Below, in pieces: positions 1 through 10,329 of a stretch of 64,000 bases of DNA; within the stretch, counting starts at the first letter, position 1; each line of letters opens with the position of its first letter. A model generated the notes under the pieces. It made no database searches. It saw nothing but the letters and a program-made list of their open reading frames with translations, and was not told the DNA's origin. The stretch comes from Synchiropus splendidus. Lineage: Eukaryota; Chordata; Actinopteri; Syngnathiformes; Callionymidae. The translations under genes and the position numbers were made by a program. The stretch lies in contig NC_071339.1 of assembly GCF_027744825.2 (NCBI RefSeq), positions 28,381,501-28,445,500 on the forward strand, read 5' to 3'.

Positions 1-156
1 CACTTCAGACAGCTTAGATTTGATGTGTAACTGCTAGAAAGACCCTTTCTGCTATAGTGGGATGTGCAAATTTAATGTTCTGAAGCTTACCTGCAAAGTT
101 ATGCCACAAAGCAGAAAACGTGTTTTCAGCTTGAGATAAGGTCGATTCTGGAACGC
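1..156. repeat. Partial 188-bp satellite unit, left of the ERV
   Basis: This is the right-hand part of one unit of the satellite that resumes at 19464. It matches that satellite from unit offset 37 to the unit end plus the 5-bp target duplication. It is interrupted exactly where the LTR begins, after GGAACGC, so it is the left half of the retroviral target site. Confidence 0.9.
152..156. other. Left target-site duplication (AACGC)
   Basis: These five bases directly precede the 5' LTR and recur directly after the 3' LTR at 19464-19468. Removing the provirus and one copy restores the normal satellite context (GGAACGCCAAA) seen in the neighbouring units, which confirms both boundaries. Confidence 0.9.
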
Positions 157-341
157 TGTTGTATATACTGGAAAATCGAAAATATTATAATCAAAACTTG
201 CTCAGTGATATTTGAAATTGTTTGTCATTTTTATTATTGATTTTGATGTTTGAACTTTAGTGACCTTACATGTCTTTGAACGTGAACTTGAAGTCATGAA
301 CAAGTGTGTGCTTTGAACTTAGATTGAACTTGTAAACAGGA

Positions 342-371
342 TGTGCTGACGTGTGCTGACGTGTGCTGACG
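342..371 (+). promoter_or_regulatory. Three tandem 10-bp repeats in U3 (TGTGCTGACG)
   Basis: Three consecutive copies end in TGACG, the half-site used by CREB/ATF-type factors. They lie about 130-160 bp upstream of the TATA box and are identical in the 3' LTR. An enhancer role is inferred from position and repetition only. Confidence 0.5.
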
Positions 372-503
372 CAGAAGAAACAGGATGTATTGACCGGATG
401 TGGTGAACCGCTAGGCACTGCTGACGCAAATGAAACTGGATGTGATTAACCGCCGGAACACGCGATCCATTTATGGGCATGTCATCTAAACCAGCTGTGT
501 TGC

Positions 504-510
504 TATAAAA
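504..510 (+). promoter_or_regulatory. LTR TATA box (TATAAAA)
   Basis: Perfect TATAAAA conserved at 18510-18516 in the 3' LTR. It predicts a cap site near 535, giving an unusually long R of roughly 350 bases up to the polyadenylation signal. Confidence 0.75.
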
Positions 511-871
511 ACGCTCGGAAATGTGACACAGAGGTCCCTTTTTGATTTTTGGCTTCATCCGTTTGCAGTAAGGTCTTGTATCTTAACTTATGACGGTGCT
601 CTTGCTATTGCTCTCAGACTATTTGATTTAATTAATTTTTATCGTTCTCTTATTATTTTTTGAGTTATTTCTTTTTATTGTATGTATTTTGATTATATGA
701 TTTTCGAAGTATATGTATTAATACCAGCGTCTCGCGGTACTTTTGATATTATTGGGTATCAGCGTCTGGCAATACCCTTGAGTTTATGGAGTTTATTGTT
801 CATTATTGATTTTATTGTTTTTATTATTCTTTTATCAATTTTTTGAAGAAATACTTTTGTAACAAAAACAT

Positions 872-877
872 AATAAA
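872..877 (+). terminator. LTR polyadenylation signal (AATAAA)
   Basis: AATAAA in an A/T-rich stretch downstream of the predicted cap site, conserved at 18879-18884. It is the only well-placed AATAAA I see in the LTR. It would define the R/U5 boundary near 895. Confidence 0.65.
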
Positions 878-973
878 ATTGAGTACGAATTAAGTACTGA
901 AAAGGCACAACGGCGTTGATCCCTGACTACTTAAGAATCAACTGGCTCCTACCTACTACCATCAATTGGGTTA

Positions 974-982
974 TAGGTGAGT
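974..982 (+). promoter_or_regulatory. Candidate major splice donor in the LTR (TAG|GTGAGT)
   Basis: A near-consensus donor lies within the LTR, upstream of the primer-binding site, and is conserved in the 3' LTR around 18979-18987. It could serve the spliced env and accessory mRNAs. Foamy viruses also splice from inside the LTR transcript leader. Usage is inferred. Confidence 0.45.
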
Positions 983-1456
983 TATTGTTTGATTACCTCC
1001 TGTTGCACATTTAATGAGTGTCTCACATGGTAGCATTATTCCATCCTGAATTATTGTGTCAATGATTAGGTGGTAGTTTTAGGCATATATGGGGAAAATG
1101 TTATTTGAAAGGAATGGATTGAGGATCTAATCATGAGTCCCTAAACGAAGTTAAGTAAAGAGACTACGGTAAGAGGTGTAGCATTGTAAGGTCAGGAACC
1201 TGTTTTTTAACAGGTCGGGCTAATTAAATAACCCGCTCAGTGAAGCGCCGACACTACTCACTAATATAATGAGGTGAGGTTGATACCCTTATTATAGTCT
1301 TAGAACCGTGTCCGCAACAAGAGGCTGACTGAGTTGACCACCGAGGGGCCCTTTACCAGAGAGGCAAAGGGAGGTAGTGTGCTCGGAACTAGGGACGGAT
1401 TATGTTATAGCCAATCGCCTTGTACACAAAACCTTGAAAACCTAAACCCGACGACA

Positions 1457-1474
1457 TGGCGCCCGAACAGGGAC
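1457..1474 (+). promoter_or_regulatory. Primer-binding site, tRNA-Lys type
   Basis: TGGCGCCCGAACAGGGAC starts immediately after the 5' LTR. It is complementary to the 3' end of the lysine tRNA that primes lentiviruses (Lys3 type). Spumaviruses also use lysine tRNA but the Lys1,2 type, so the exact match is informative for classification. Confidence 0.9.
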
Positions 1475-1906
1475 ATGATTGAAAAACGTACAATCTATTT
1501 GTGAGTAACTGGACCATAGATTAAAACTCTGATGGGAAAAGTTCGGTAGTAAATAGATGGATCCTACTATCTTTAAGTCTTGAATCAATGATATAGATTC
1601 AGGCTCTATCACTCGACAACGTACGATTTTGTTGATTCTACAACTTACCAAGGAACTGTCCCTTGGGACTGATCACCCTAAGCAGGATAGTCATTGTATT
1701 CAGGTAATTGTAGTACAACTATATAATATAGCTGGAATACAGAAGTACAGCAAAAAGTCCTGTGAGGCCTTATAACGGGCACCCCATAGGAAGGAGTCCG
1801 CTAAGGACAACTGGGGAACTGCAGCAGGAAGCAGCGGCATAGTTTGGGAAACTGTTCATAGCCGGTAAAGTGAATTCCTTAAAAATAATTTAACTGAGAT
1901 TGTAAA
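1475..1906 (+). other. Retroviral untranslated leader
   Basis: About 430 bases between the primer-binding site and the first gag ATG, with no supported gene. Packaging and dimerisation signals would be expected here. CAGGTAATT near 1701 is a possible second splice donor. Confidence 0.6.
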
Positions 1907-4048
1907 ATGGAAATGAGCAAAGAGGTTGTGCCTGAAAGTGGTGGAGCTCTTACGAGAAGAGCTTCCATAGCCGAATCTGAGGTTGTGACTGCTCCCCCTG
2001 ATATGTGGGTAATCGGGTCCTTTCTGATAATCGATACGCCATTAGAAAATCAGGAATTATGGGATATCCTGCCCTTCGGTTCGTATACACTTCTGAACCC
2101 ACGAAGGTGTCCGAGACCTACCGATAGTGCGGGTGTAGCTTGATGGGTAAAAGAAGTTTTTAATAAAAAAGTAAAGGAGTTTGATCAAAAGCACCCTGAG
2201 GACTGGGCCCCAGGTGAGGCGCTTCCTTTGCACACAGGGGAGCTGAAATTACAAACGATATCAATGGCCCATTACTTGCCCTACGATGTCAAGAACCCCG
2301 AGGGCTCCTTTAAGAGGCTTTCGAGCACTTATTATAACTCCCTGGCCCATGCTAAAACGTGGGCTGTCATAGTTCCCGTCTTTGGGACCGGAGTGTTTAA
2401 TTTCCCTCTCGAAAAGGCAGTGGAAATTTGTCTCGATCATACTCAAGACTGGGTAAAACGTGACTCTGAACTTGACCGAATGGTGGTCCTCTTGGCCCCC
2501 GAGGCTGGGCTACGGCAGGAAATTATCCAACAACTGAGAGAGCGGATCGAGGTGAATCCAGTGAAAATTCAGGAATATGCAGCGTCTCGCGGTTGTCCGC
2601 TTGACGCGACCTTGGTTGCTGGTCTAATGAGGAGGCCCGTAGTGAGCAAGTTATATAAGGAGTCTATCCATGACCATGCCACAGGGAATATTACTGAAAG
2701 TTTTGTGATTCAATACCAGCGCTACCCTAGCCCTGCTAAGCCGGGGGTTTATCCCCGTGGTGAACTCCAAGAAGCTCAAACGATGTACAAAGCAACTGGT
2801 CCGTTACCACTGACAAATAAGGGACCATTGGACACTGCGTTACAAGGGATAGCCAATCTTCCGACTGCGCCACCCGCCAATGAAGCTGACACAGCTCTTA
2901 GGGACCATGGCTATGCTACGCCAGCGAGGGTCCGCTTTTCTGAGCTGTCAGAAAATGACCCCGATGAAGGAGAATCCCTGAGCCTGAGTGAAACCGACAA
3001 AGAAGTCATTACAAGGAGTCTGGAGAAAATGGCAGAGCTACTTAGTGCGATAACGCAACAAATAGAAAGTCAACAGGATCAGCTCAACAGGAGTTTGAGT
3101 CAGGGAGGATTAGAATGCATTTCAGGTTCCCAGGAAAATCGCCCGCAACCTATACAACCACTCAATCCTTCTAATGGCTCAATAGGGGCCTCGGATCTCA
3201 ACGCCTCAGAAAACCCTGATGTCAGAGACCTAGGGTCGAGTGAGCCAACCTTGGGTGATGTCCCAGTCATTAGAATGGATAATGGATCCATGTTTGTTAT
3301 CTTACACACTTCAACGGCCAAATACAAGCCAACTGGGGACAATGTAGTGATCCCCATAAGAAAGTGGAATGGACTGGATGAAGTCAGGCCATTCACTCCG
3401 TGAAAAAAGAAAATTGGTAAAAAGGACTTCGATCACCGTGTCTCACTTTTGAGTGAAGAGGTTCGTAACCGAAATTACCGAGCCCTAGAGCACGTCCATC
3501 AATTGGATTTCACTGAGTGCGAAGATTCCCCCGTAGCCACCGTCTGTTTGACGCCACTGGTGCATTCGCGTTCAGTAGAAGGTCAGATACACGCTGGAGC
3601 CAGTAAAATTGCTCGGCTTGAGTTGTCTAAGGTGATCCTTGACCTTAATCCCCCTGAATCATTGGGGGTCCTCACAAATACGCAGCTACCACGATGGGTG
3701 ACGGCCACCTATGCGACGCTGACCTCATTAGGGTACTTTGAAACAGTTACGTGTCTGATTGGGAACCGACAACTAGCAAAGACACTATATGATACAGTGT
3801 TACTTTTAAAACAGGATACATTTATAAAGTATCTGGAAAATTCTCCTCAGCTGCAACGTGGCCTAGAGGATGAGGAGCACAGAGAGGCAGAGGAGCCTCG
3901 GGTCCCCTTCCGACCCTCCTCTGCGTCTACACCACGTCCCTCAACCCCCCTACCTAGATCCCCGGGGGTCGAACGATCACCCTTACCCCCATTGACCGCC
4001 AACCCACCCGAATGGTACAAGCAAAAAATTCTAGAGGGCGAAAGATAA
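1907..4048 (+). pseudogene. gag: gag, N-terminal and central part, two in-frame TGA stops
   Basis: One frame runs from an ATG in good context (AAAATGG) at 1907 to TAA at 4046, broken by TGA at 2141 and 3401. The piece 2228-3403 encodes 391 residues. It has a PTAP-type late-domain motif at 2861-2872 and a Gln/Glu/Leu-rich, probably coiled-coil stretch around 3000-3100. The last piece (about 3449-4048) ends in a Pro/Ser/Arg-rich tail. No Cys-His zinc knuckle is present. Position and composition support Gag; I recognise no conserved capsid motif. Residues encoded at 2476-2857 are copied at 4876-5257. Gag polyproteins form the virus core at the membrane or in the cytoplasm. Confidence 0.75.
2476..2857 (+). 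repeat. Gag duplication, block A copy 1
   Basis: This 382-bp block recurs at 4876-5257, offset exactly 2,400 bp, with only scattered substitutions. The shared edges are CCGAATGG on the left and AGCCAAT on the right. Confidence 0.95.
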
Positions 4049-4338
4049 CGTGGGGAGAGTATGATGCCACCAAATGGCCGTGCGACCCCGATGAGGAAGG
4101 ATTAAGAGAACGCCCTATGGCTCATGCTTATGATCCAGTTGTACACCAGCAACCTCCGGAGCCAGGTTGGAACAAAGAAATAATCATCCCCCAATGGTTT
4201 CCTCATGATAGGAAAGAAATGGCCCGGAGAATGCCATCTCCCTCATCTGAGGAAATAGGTGGATGGCAAGTGGAGTGTCAAAATCCTTTAAACAAGCATA
4301 TGTTGCACGAGGATATGATGGTCTCCATGCCCCTCTGA
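4012..4338 (+). pseudogene. gag: gag middle part, second frame
   Basis: A 108-residue frame overlaps the end of the first gag frame by 37 bases. It is in the same phase as the C-terminal gag frame that starts at 5266. It contains acidic and Pro-rich sequence and ends early, because this copy of the duplicated block lacks 79 bases that are present at 5312-5390. The natural reading is that gag originally continued from here into the C-terminal domain, and duplication plus indels broke the link. Confidence 0.55.
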
Positions 4339-4876
4339 TTCCGACGATCAGAGTAGCGATGATTCTGGCAGTGATAGTGACCCGCCACTGGGTCCGCAGC
4401 CAGACCCCCCAACACCCTCAAGACAGGGTGGACGGATAGCCTCCACAGGAGGGATGGGACGACAGCGTACCCAGCTGGCAGTCTCATTCCTTGCAGGGGG
4501 CCCCCCATCGGAGCCCAGACAAGACACTGATGTTAGAGTGTCAAATAAAATTACTGTAGCAGACCTGTGCAAGGCACTCCCGAAAAGGAAAGATAAGGAA
4601 TCCAACTGCGAGTATGTTAGAAGATTGAATAAGGAATTGTCTCCATCTCAAATGGCTGACCCAGTTATTAGTAAATATGTCTCCAAAGGGAATGGATTAG
4701 ATTTAGTCCAAGGGCAGACATTGATGGATTTGCTAACCTCCGATATGGCTACTCTATTTACTAGCCAAGTAGAGGCAACCATTCGAGATCTGGTTGATAA
4801 AGTGAATAAAGGAGAGATGTCTCTTCTGCAAGCTTATTCCATACTGGCAGATGAGGGGGCTGATGAGTCGCAGGTC
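4264..4876 (+). repeat. Gag duplication, block B copy 1
   Basis: Begins TGGCAAG and ends GCAGGTC. It matches 5257-5946 but lacks the 79 bases equivalent to 5312-5390 and carries two extra bases near its start. Both changes alter the frame. Confidence 0.95.
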
Positions 4877-5329
4877 CGAATGGTGGTCCTCTTGGCCCCT
4901 GAGGCTAGGCTACGGCAGGAAATTATCCAACAACTGAGAGAGCGGATCGAGGTGAATCCAGTGAAAATTCAGGAATATGCAGCGTCTCGCGGTTGTCCGC
5001 TTGACGCGACCTTGGTTGCTGGTCTAATGAGGAGGCCCGTAGTGAGCAAGTTATATAAGGAGTCTATCCATGACCATGCCATAGGGAATATTACTGAAAG
5101 TTTCGTGAGTCAATACCAGTGCTACCCTAGCCCTGCTAAGCCGGGGGTTTATCCCCGTGGTGAACTCCAAGAAGCTCAAACGATGTACCAAGCAACTGAT
5201 CCGTTACCCCTGACAAATAAGGGACCATTGGACACTGCGTTACAAGGGATAGCCAATGGCAAGGAGTGTCAAAATCCTTTAAACAAGCATATCTTGCACG
5301 AGGATATGATGCCCACCGCGATTCCTTAA
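4454..5329 (+). pseudogene. gag: Chimeric gag frame made by internal duplication
   Basis: A 291-residue open frame crosses two duplication joints. Its first part (to 4876) repeats what is encoded at 5524-5946. Its middle (4876-5257) repeats 2476-2857. Its end repeats the block start at 4264. It is therefore a product of rearrangement, not an ancestral gene. It stays open for almost 0.9 kb, which suggests the rearrangement is fairly recent relative to the age of the element. Confidence 0.8.
4876..5257 (+). repeat. Gag duplication, block A copy 2
   Basis: Second copy of 2476-2857, placed between the two copies of block B. The left joint shares one or two C residues with both parents. The right joint runs AGCCAAT into TGGCAAG. 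Confidence 0.95.
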
Positions 5330-5946
5330 CGGATATTTACTCCCATATGTCCAGGGCCACTTGCTTGCCGACAGACTCCTGGGAGAGACGGTCTCCATGC
5401 CCCTCTGATTCCGACGATCAGAGTAGCGATGATTCTGGCAGTGATAGTGACCCGCCACTGGGTCCGCAGCCAGACCCCCCAACACCCTCAAGACAGGGTG
5501 GCAGGATAGCCTCCACAGGAGGGATGGGACGACAGCGTACCCAGCTGGCAGTCTCATTCCTTGCAGGGGGCCCCCCATCGGAGCCCAGACAAGACACTGA
5601 TGTTAGAGTGTCAAATAAAATTACCGTAGCAGACCTGTGCAAGGCACTCCCGAAAAGGAAAGATAAGGAATCCAACTGCGAGTATGTTAGAAGATTGAAT
5701 AAGGAATTGTCTCCATCTCAAATGGCTGACCCAGTTATTAGTAAATATGTCTCCAAAGGGAATGGATTAGATTTAGTCCAAGGGCAGACATTGATGGATT
5801 TGCTAACCTCCGATATGGCTACTCTATTTACTAGCCAAGTAGAGGCAACCATTCGAGATCTGGTTGATAAAGTAAATAAAGGAGAGATGTCTCTTCTGCA
5901 AGCTTATTCCATACTGGCAGATGAGGGGGCTGATGAGTCGCAGGTC
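5257..5946 (+). repeat. Gag duplication, block B copy 2
   Basis: Fuller copy of block B (690 bp), continuous with the C-terminal gag sequence, so it is probably the original copy or an intact re-entry into it. Confidence 0.9.
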
Positions 5947-6552
5947 AAGAATTTTCTCATACAGATTAACTGCCCTGAACAAGCAAAATTGGTTCTGGAG
6001 TTCCTCCAAGCAAAGGGACTGGATGCAAAAACTGAGGTTATCTCCCGTCACAGCTCTCTTATGGCTGTGAGAAGAGCCCTCAGAAAAGAAAAAGAGAGAC
6101 CGGATGTATCCGAGGCTCGACAGTCAAAAAACGAGGAGAGGGGGAAGTCTCTTCCCCCTTCTGGAAAAGTGACAGCAAACCCCCAACACGGCCCGGCTCG
6201 CACTCGATCTACCTTTCCACCGAAGAAGGATCGAAATCAGCAAGACATCAGACGCAATGGACAGGGTGGGGCCAAGCGCCCTCCATTCAACAAGAACGTG
6301 AATGGCTCAGGCACGAATGGCCCCAGACAGCCTCGTTGGAGGCAGGATCGTGCCGACAATCGACCCCAAGCAAATGGGCAGGATCGTCCCCATCCGAAAC
6401 CAGTGTCCGACGAAGACTGGAAAGCGATGACCCAGGAGCAGAAGGAAGCGGTAATACTTGCAGCGGCTCGACGAAACCAGGATCTGGGAAGAGATTTGAC
6501 CGCAGCCCAGAGGAAAGTGTTGGAAAAACTCGAACCCAAAACCCAACAATGA
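5266..6552 (+). CDS. gag: gag C-terminal part, basic nucleocapsid-like, no zinc knuckle
   Basis: A 428-residue frame ending TGA at 6550. Order: Ser/Asp-rich acidic stretch (residues about 45-70), Pro-rich linker, a predicted helical domain (about 110-280), then a long Arg/Gly/Asn/Gln/Pro-rich basic tail (about 285-380) and an acidic-helical end. The basic tail occupies the nucleocapsid position but has no CX2CX4HX4C box. Foamy-virus Gag likewise uses Gly/Arg-rich boxes instead of knuckles. The start is probably not a real initiation site, since the frame is the continuation of gag from 4012. The stop overlaps the pol ATG (ATGA). Confidence 0.7.
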   Translation: MSKSFKQAYLARGYDAHRDSLTDIYSHMSRATCLPTDSWERRSPCPSDSDDQSSDDSGSDSDPPLGPQPDPPTPSRQGGRIASTGGMGRQRTQLAVSFLAGGPPSEPRQDTDVRVSNKITVADLCKALPKRKDKESNCEYVRRLNKELSPSQMADPVISKYVSKGNGLDLVQGQTLMDLLTSDMATLFTSQVEATIRDLVDKVNKGEMSLLQAYSILADEGADESQVKNFLIQINCPEQAKLVLEFLQAKGLDAKTEVISRHSSLMAVRRALRKEKERPDVSEARQSKNEERGKSLPPSGKVTANPQHGPARTRSTFPPKKDRNQQDIRRNGQGGAKRPPFNKNVNGSGTNGPRQPRWRQDRADNRPQANGQDRPHPKPVSDEDWKAMTQEQKEAVILAAARRNQDLGRDLTAAQRKVLEKLEPKTQQ

Positions 6553-7945
6553 GGCCCTATAAAGTGCAGATTTGGGCTAAAGATCATAAAAGAGATTGCT
6601 ACTATGACACTGGATCGGACATATCCATATTACCAAAGGAATGGTTGATGAAGAACTCGATCAGAAGACACTCGTAAAATTGGCTAATGGAGACGTCGTT
6701 ATGATGGCCCTAGGCAGATTTAATGGAAAAACTGTGGCGATAGGGCCTAACCCTTTATTATCTCCAAATGACTCAGAATGGATTATTGATGCCCCTTCTT
6801 CAAATTGGATGAGAGAAGTTAATAGGATTACGGCCATAGAAAAATTAGTATGTGCCTCTCACATTAACGACAGGGCACGCCTAAAAAGGATCCTTTATCC
6901 GGCCGAAGTGGCCGGACTTAAAAATGATGTAGGATTAATGAAAACAGAACCATACGTTATTAGGGGTGGCCTCCCAGGCAAACAAAAGCAGTACCCATTA
7001 GGGAAATACGAGGATCAATTGCTGGCAGTGTTTAAAGAATTGGAACAATTAGGGGTCATCGAAAAAATTAATGAACCACCCTGCTTAATGCCAGTACAAG
7101 CAGTACCAAAAAAGGATGGTACCGTTAGGCCTGTCCATAACCTAAAAATGTTAAATGACGTGACAGTGAAAGACACTAGATAAATCATCAATCCCCGACA
7201 GACCATGTTAAAAATACGCCCGGGAGAATATAACTCCAGTATTGACCAAGCGAATGGATTTTGGTCAGTCCCACTGGCCGAGGAGAGCAGGCCGAAAACC
7301 TGTTTTATGATAAAAGGACAAGGCTACATGTGGACCAGGCTGCCCCAAGGATTTGTGAATTCCCCAAACGCATTTCAGGAAAGAATGGAGAAACTGTTGC
7401 ATGACTTGCCAGTCACGTGTTATATAGACGATATATTCATCTCCACGGAGACAGAAGAAGAACACCTCGAACTGTTGGAGGAGGTAATCCGGAGACTGAA
7501 AGACCATGGAATGAAGATTGGCATTGCTAAATGTGAGATAGGAGTACCACAAGTCAAATATCTGGGTGTCTTAGTTACAAAGCATGCGATAACTTCCACT
7601 GACGATTACCTCCAAAATCTGCACCCTACTACGCTTAAAGAGCTTAAGAAATGTTTAGGAAAATTGGGGTGGCTACGAAGTATGATTCCTTATTATTCCA
7701 CCTTAGCGAGACCTGTCGAGATTATTAAAAATAAGGTCAGGACATTTGACAAACGATCCCTAAAGTTAATAGAACACAATAGAATGCTAACGCCAGAAGA
7801 AATTGAAACCTGGAACTGCCTTATCCAACAAATTCTCACGGATGGGGTGAAACTCGGTCCGTACCGAGATGGACAAAATATCTCTGTGATAGTTAGAAGA
7901 AAAGGAAAATGCAGGATGCGCGGCAGTCTACGAGGAAAGCAATGA
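6549..7945 (+). pseudogene. pol: pol: protease and reverse transcriptase (broken)
   Basis: An ATG at 6549 overlaps the gag stop as ATGA, with A at -3. The aspartic protease motif DTGSD lies at 6606-6620, about 20 residues in. A frameshift near 6650-6677 moves the reading to the frame of 6641-7183. TAA at 7181 then interrupts RT, and the same frame resumes to 7945. RT motifs are clear: LPQG in the palm near 7342, catalytic YIDD at 7421-7432, then a YLG-type primer-grip region near 7559. RT copies the RNA genome into DNA in the cytoplasm. The separate ATG suggests pol may be translated independently of gag, as in foamy viruses, but ribosomal frameshifting cannot be excluded in a broken copy. 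Confidence 0.9.
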
Positions 7946-8774
7946 CACACCCATTTGTTACGTATCCATCAGATATTCACCCACTGAAAGTCGATTTGCC
8001 CCAGCAGAGAGGGAACTCAGGTTGTTATGGAAAGTTTACACGGAACTGGCTTCCAACTTAGGCCAGGTTTATGTAAAATGTACAGTAAAGAATGACCTCA
8101 CTAAAGAAATGGTGAAGGATACGGTGCAATTTGCTAAAGCTTATGCCTCTAGATGGGGAAAGTGGAAGCAGATGCTCTTGGATCCAAATTGGTCATTTGT
8201 AATGTCTAAGTCTAAACAGCAGCCTAAAATCCCTGCTATGTCTCAACCAGATTATACAGGGATATACACCCTCTTTACTGATGGTAGTAAAACAGCACAA
8301 GATCCCGAGGGATATTGGGGATTTGTGCTATACAAACGAGATAAACCCCTGTATAAAGAGAAAGGAAGAATGGGCAAAACAGCACAGGAGGCCGAGTTAC
8401 AGGAAGTTGTCAGCGGACTGCAATATGTGAAAAAGAAGGGAATAAAATCCTGACGAATTGTGACTGACAGTTGGTATGTGTCGGAAGGGCTGAAAGATAA
8501 CTTTAAATACTGGCAGCAGCGAGACTTCCAGAAAAACAAAGGTAAAGAGTTGGAACATCGTGACTTATGGATAGTGGTGAACCAACTGCTACAACACATA
8601 AAACTTTGGGTGACCCATGTCAATAATCACACGGGAATCCAGGATTTTGATCACATGGGAAATGATGTGGTCGACAAACTAGTGCAGACTAGAGCAGTTG
8701 CAGTAGGCACTTTGATTTTTCCTGATAAATGGAAGAATGACCAAGGGAAGCTTGTCATCCCACAGGAAGAATAG
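7900..8774 (+). pseudogene. pol: pol: connection and RNase H domains (broken)
   Basis: After a frameshift near 7900-7915, coding continues through a connection-like region into RNase H. All four expected acidic residues are visible: Asp in FTDGS (8280), Glu in the AQEAEL helix, Asp in VTDSWYV, and Asp in NDVVDK. TGA at 8451 interrupts the domain between the second and third; TAG at 8772 separates it from integrase in the same frame. RNase H removes the RNA strand of the hybrid during reverse transcription. Clear assignment, inactive copy. Confidence 0.9.
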
Positions 8775-9566
8775 CTGGATTATGTCCGGCATATTCATCG
8801 TGCTTTGCTACATGTCGGAAACGAGAGAACGCGGAGATGATAACGGGATTGAGGCCGGCCCTCTCAAAGAAACAATATCACTGGTTAGACATAACTGCGA
8901 GATATGCATGGAGAAAGGATTGTTACCTGCTATTGCTTATCAAGAAGGTAAAATTGCTGAAGAATTCCCAGGCATTTCCGCGTCTATGGATGTAGGAGTC
9001 CTGGGGAGTCACTTCGGTCAATATAAAAAATTCCTGGTAAAGCTGATAATGGGGGAGGACACACACGAGTTTACCCCATTAAGAAAGAAACCACAAGGAC
9101 AGCAAAAGAGTGTGTAACGTCATTCATTCAGGGGAATCCAGTCAAAACCCTCAGATCGGATAATGCCGCCATGTTTACTTCGAAGCACTTTCGTTCATGG
9201 TTGGAACAGGTGGGGATACGACATGTCTTATCCATCCCGCACCAATCCAACACAAACGGAGTCACGGAACATGCAGTGCGTGCGACAAAATCGCAAATAC
9301 TATTATATAAGCACAGATGGCACTTACCTGAAAACCTCTTTGCCATTAACCGACAGCTCAGTCTACCTAATTTACAGGGTTCTACCCCTGCCCACTCTCA
9401 CGAGCGCTCTGTATCGTTACAGGTGGGCAGTGAGGTGTGGATACTCGCCACTGGAAAATCTACCACAATAGTGAAAGTCGAAGGGAACGTACTTACGGGA
9501 AAAGATGGCCACAGGTACCACCCCAAGCAACTTAGACTTAAGTGTAAAACTCAGGATGGAAGCTGA
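8775..9566 (+). pseudogene. pol: pol: integrase (broken)
   Basis: The N-terminal zinc-binding domain shows His residues near 8796 and 8811 and a CEIC pair near 8900. Frameshifts near 8840 and 9055 split it. The catalytic core has Asp at 8989 (SMDVG), Asp at 9159 (RSDNA) and Glu at 9267 (VTEHA). The last two are separated by exactly 35 residues, the retroviral D,D-35-E spacing. An SH3-like C-terminal domain (VGSEVWI to about KQLRLK) follows and ends at 9566. Integrase inserts viral DNA and explains the 5-bp target duplication. Confidence 0.9.
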
Positions 9567-10329
9567 CCGAGACCATGTGCCAGGATGGGTTCAGGGGGTA
9601 GGGGATGACTATGTTAAGATGCTCTCCGATCGAGTCTTCCCAAATAATGGCCTCCTTGTTATGACCTGGGATGGTATTAATCATTCCTGGAAAAAAGGGA
9701 TTGTTATGCCTTATACTCACCCCACCACCAGTGTTAGATGGTCTAATTATGAACCTGGTGATTGTGTCCTTTGTGCTGTGCCCGTTTTCGTCCTCATTTG
9801 GTCTGGAGATGCAAAGTACAAGCATGAGCACCGTCCTACGCGAATAGAGGTAGGAGCTGAACATCTGATGTGCGGGATCGAATTAATGGGGTCTGCCCCC
9901 TTCACGTTCTGCAAATGCTGCTGGGAATCGTGGGGATGTCGATATCAAATATTACGCAAAGACACCCATTGCAGGCCATGCACCTGTGGCCAACGTGACG
10001 GGGTTTGGAATGTGTGCGATACAGGCACCCCCTGGCAGATAAACCCAGCACAGTTCTTGGCACGACGGTATCGTTTGCACTCAGACGATCACCTTCCACA
10101 GCCACCGATTGCTTTACGGGCCAGTATCATAGATTCTTGGAACTGCCCTATTCTGATATACCAGACTATGATGTCTATTGGCGATGAGAAACTCTCATCT
10201 AAGCAGGAAAGGAAACTCTCAGTTATCCCCAGGGATACCACCATGAAGTGGGAAGACTTTTCGCCCATGGAGATGGGAGGATGGCTTACATCTGTCTGGA
10301 GATGGAAGCCTATCCTTGCAAGGCTATAG
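9505..10329 (+). CDS. Accessory frame A between pol and env, unknown function
   Basis: An intact 274-residue frame starts at an ATG in excellent context (AAAGATGG) inside the integrase tail and overlaps pol by 62 bases in another frame. Residues about 130-170 hold a Cys cluster (a C-x-CC pattern followed by C-x2-C-x-C and more Cys), suggesting metal binding. No signal peptide or membrane span is evident. I do not recognise the family. Position resembles lentiviral vif, but that is position only. It survived without a stop while pol and gag decayed. It overlaps the next frame at 10316-10329, so the two may be one gene split by a frameshift. Confidence 0.6.
   Translation: MATGTTPSNLDLSVKLRMEADRDHVPGWVQGVGDDYVKMLSDRVFPNNGLLVMTWDGINHSWKKGIVMPYTHPTTSVRWSNYEPGDCVLCAVPVFVLIWSGDAKYKHEHRPTRIEVGAEHLMCGIELMGSAPFTFCKCCWESWGCRYQILRKDTHCRPCTCGQRDGVWNVCDTGTPWQINPAQFLARRYRLHSDDHLPQPPIALRASIIDSWNCPILIYQTMMSIGDEKLSSKQERKLSVIPRDTTMKWEDFSPMEMGGWLTSVWRWKPILARL

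Larger units (their letters stand above)
157..1456 (+). repeat. 5' LTR
   Basis: 1,300 bp, starting TGTTGTATAT and ending GACGACA just before the primer-binding site. It contains a TATA box, a polyadenylation signal and a strong splice-donor match, so U3, R and U5 can be placed roughly at 157-535, 535-895 and 895-1456. The matching 3' copy is 18161-19463. Confidence 0.95.

Noticed and set aside
9047..9060. Central polypurine tract in integrase (GGGGGAGGA).
   Set aside because: A short G-rich run that also falls at a frameshift; it does not repeat the 3' tract sequence.
1907..9566. Programmed stop read-through or frameshifting to explain the gag and pol breaks.
   Set aside because: There are too many unrelated stops and shifts (at least five stops and five shifts), which fits decay. 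Only the gag-pol ATGA overlap looks original.
9505..10329. dUTPase at the end of pol.
   Set aside because: None of the expected dUTPase motifs are visible in this frame.
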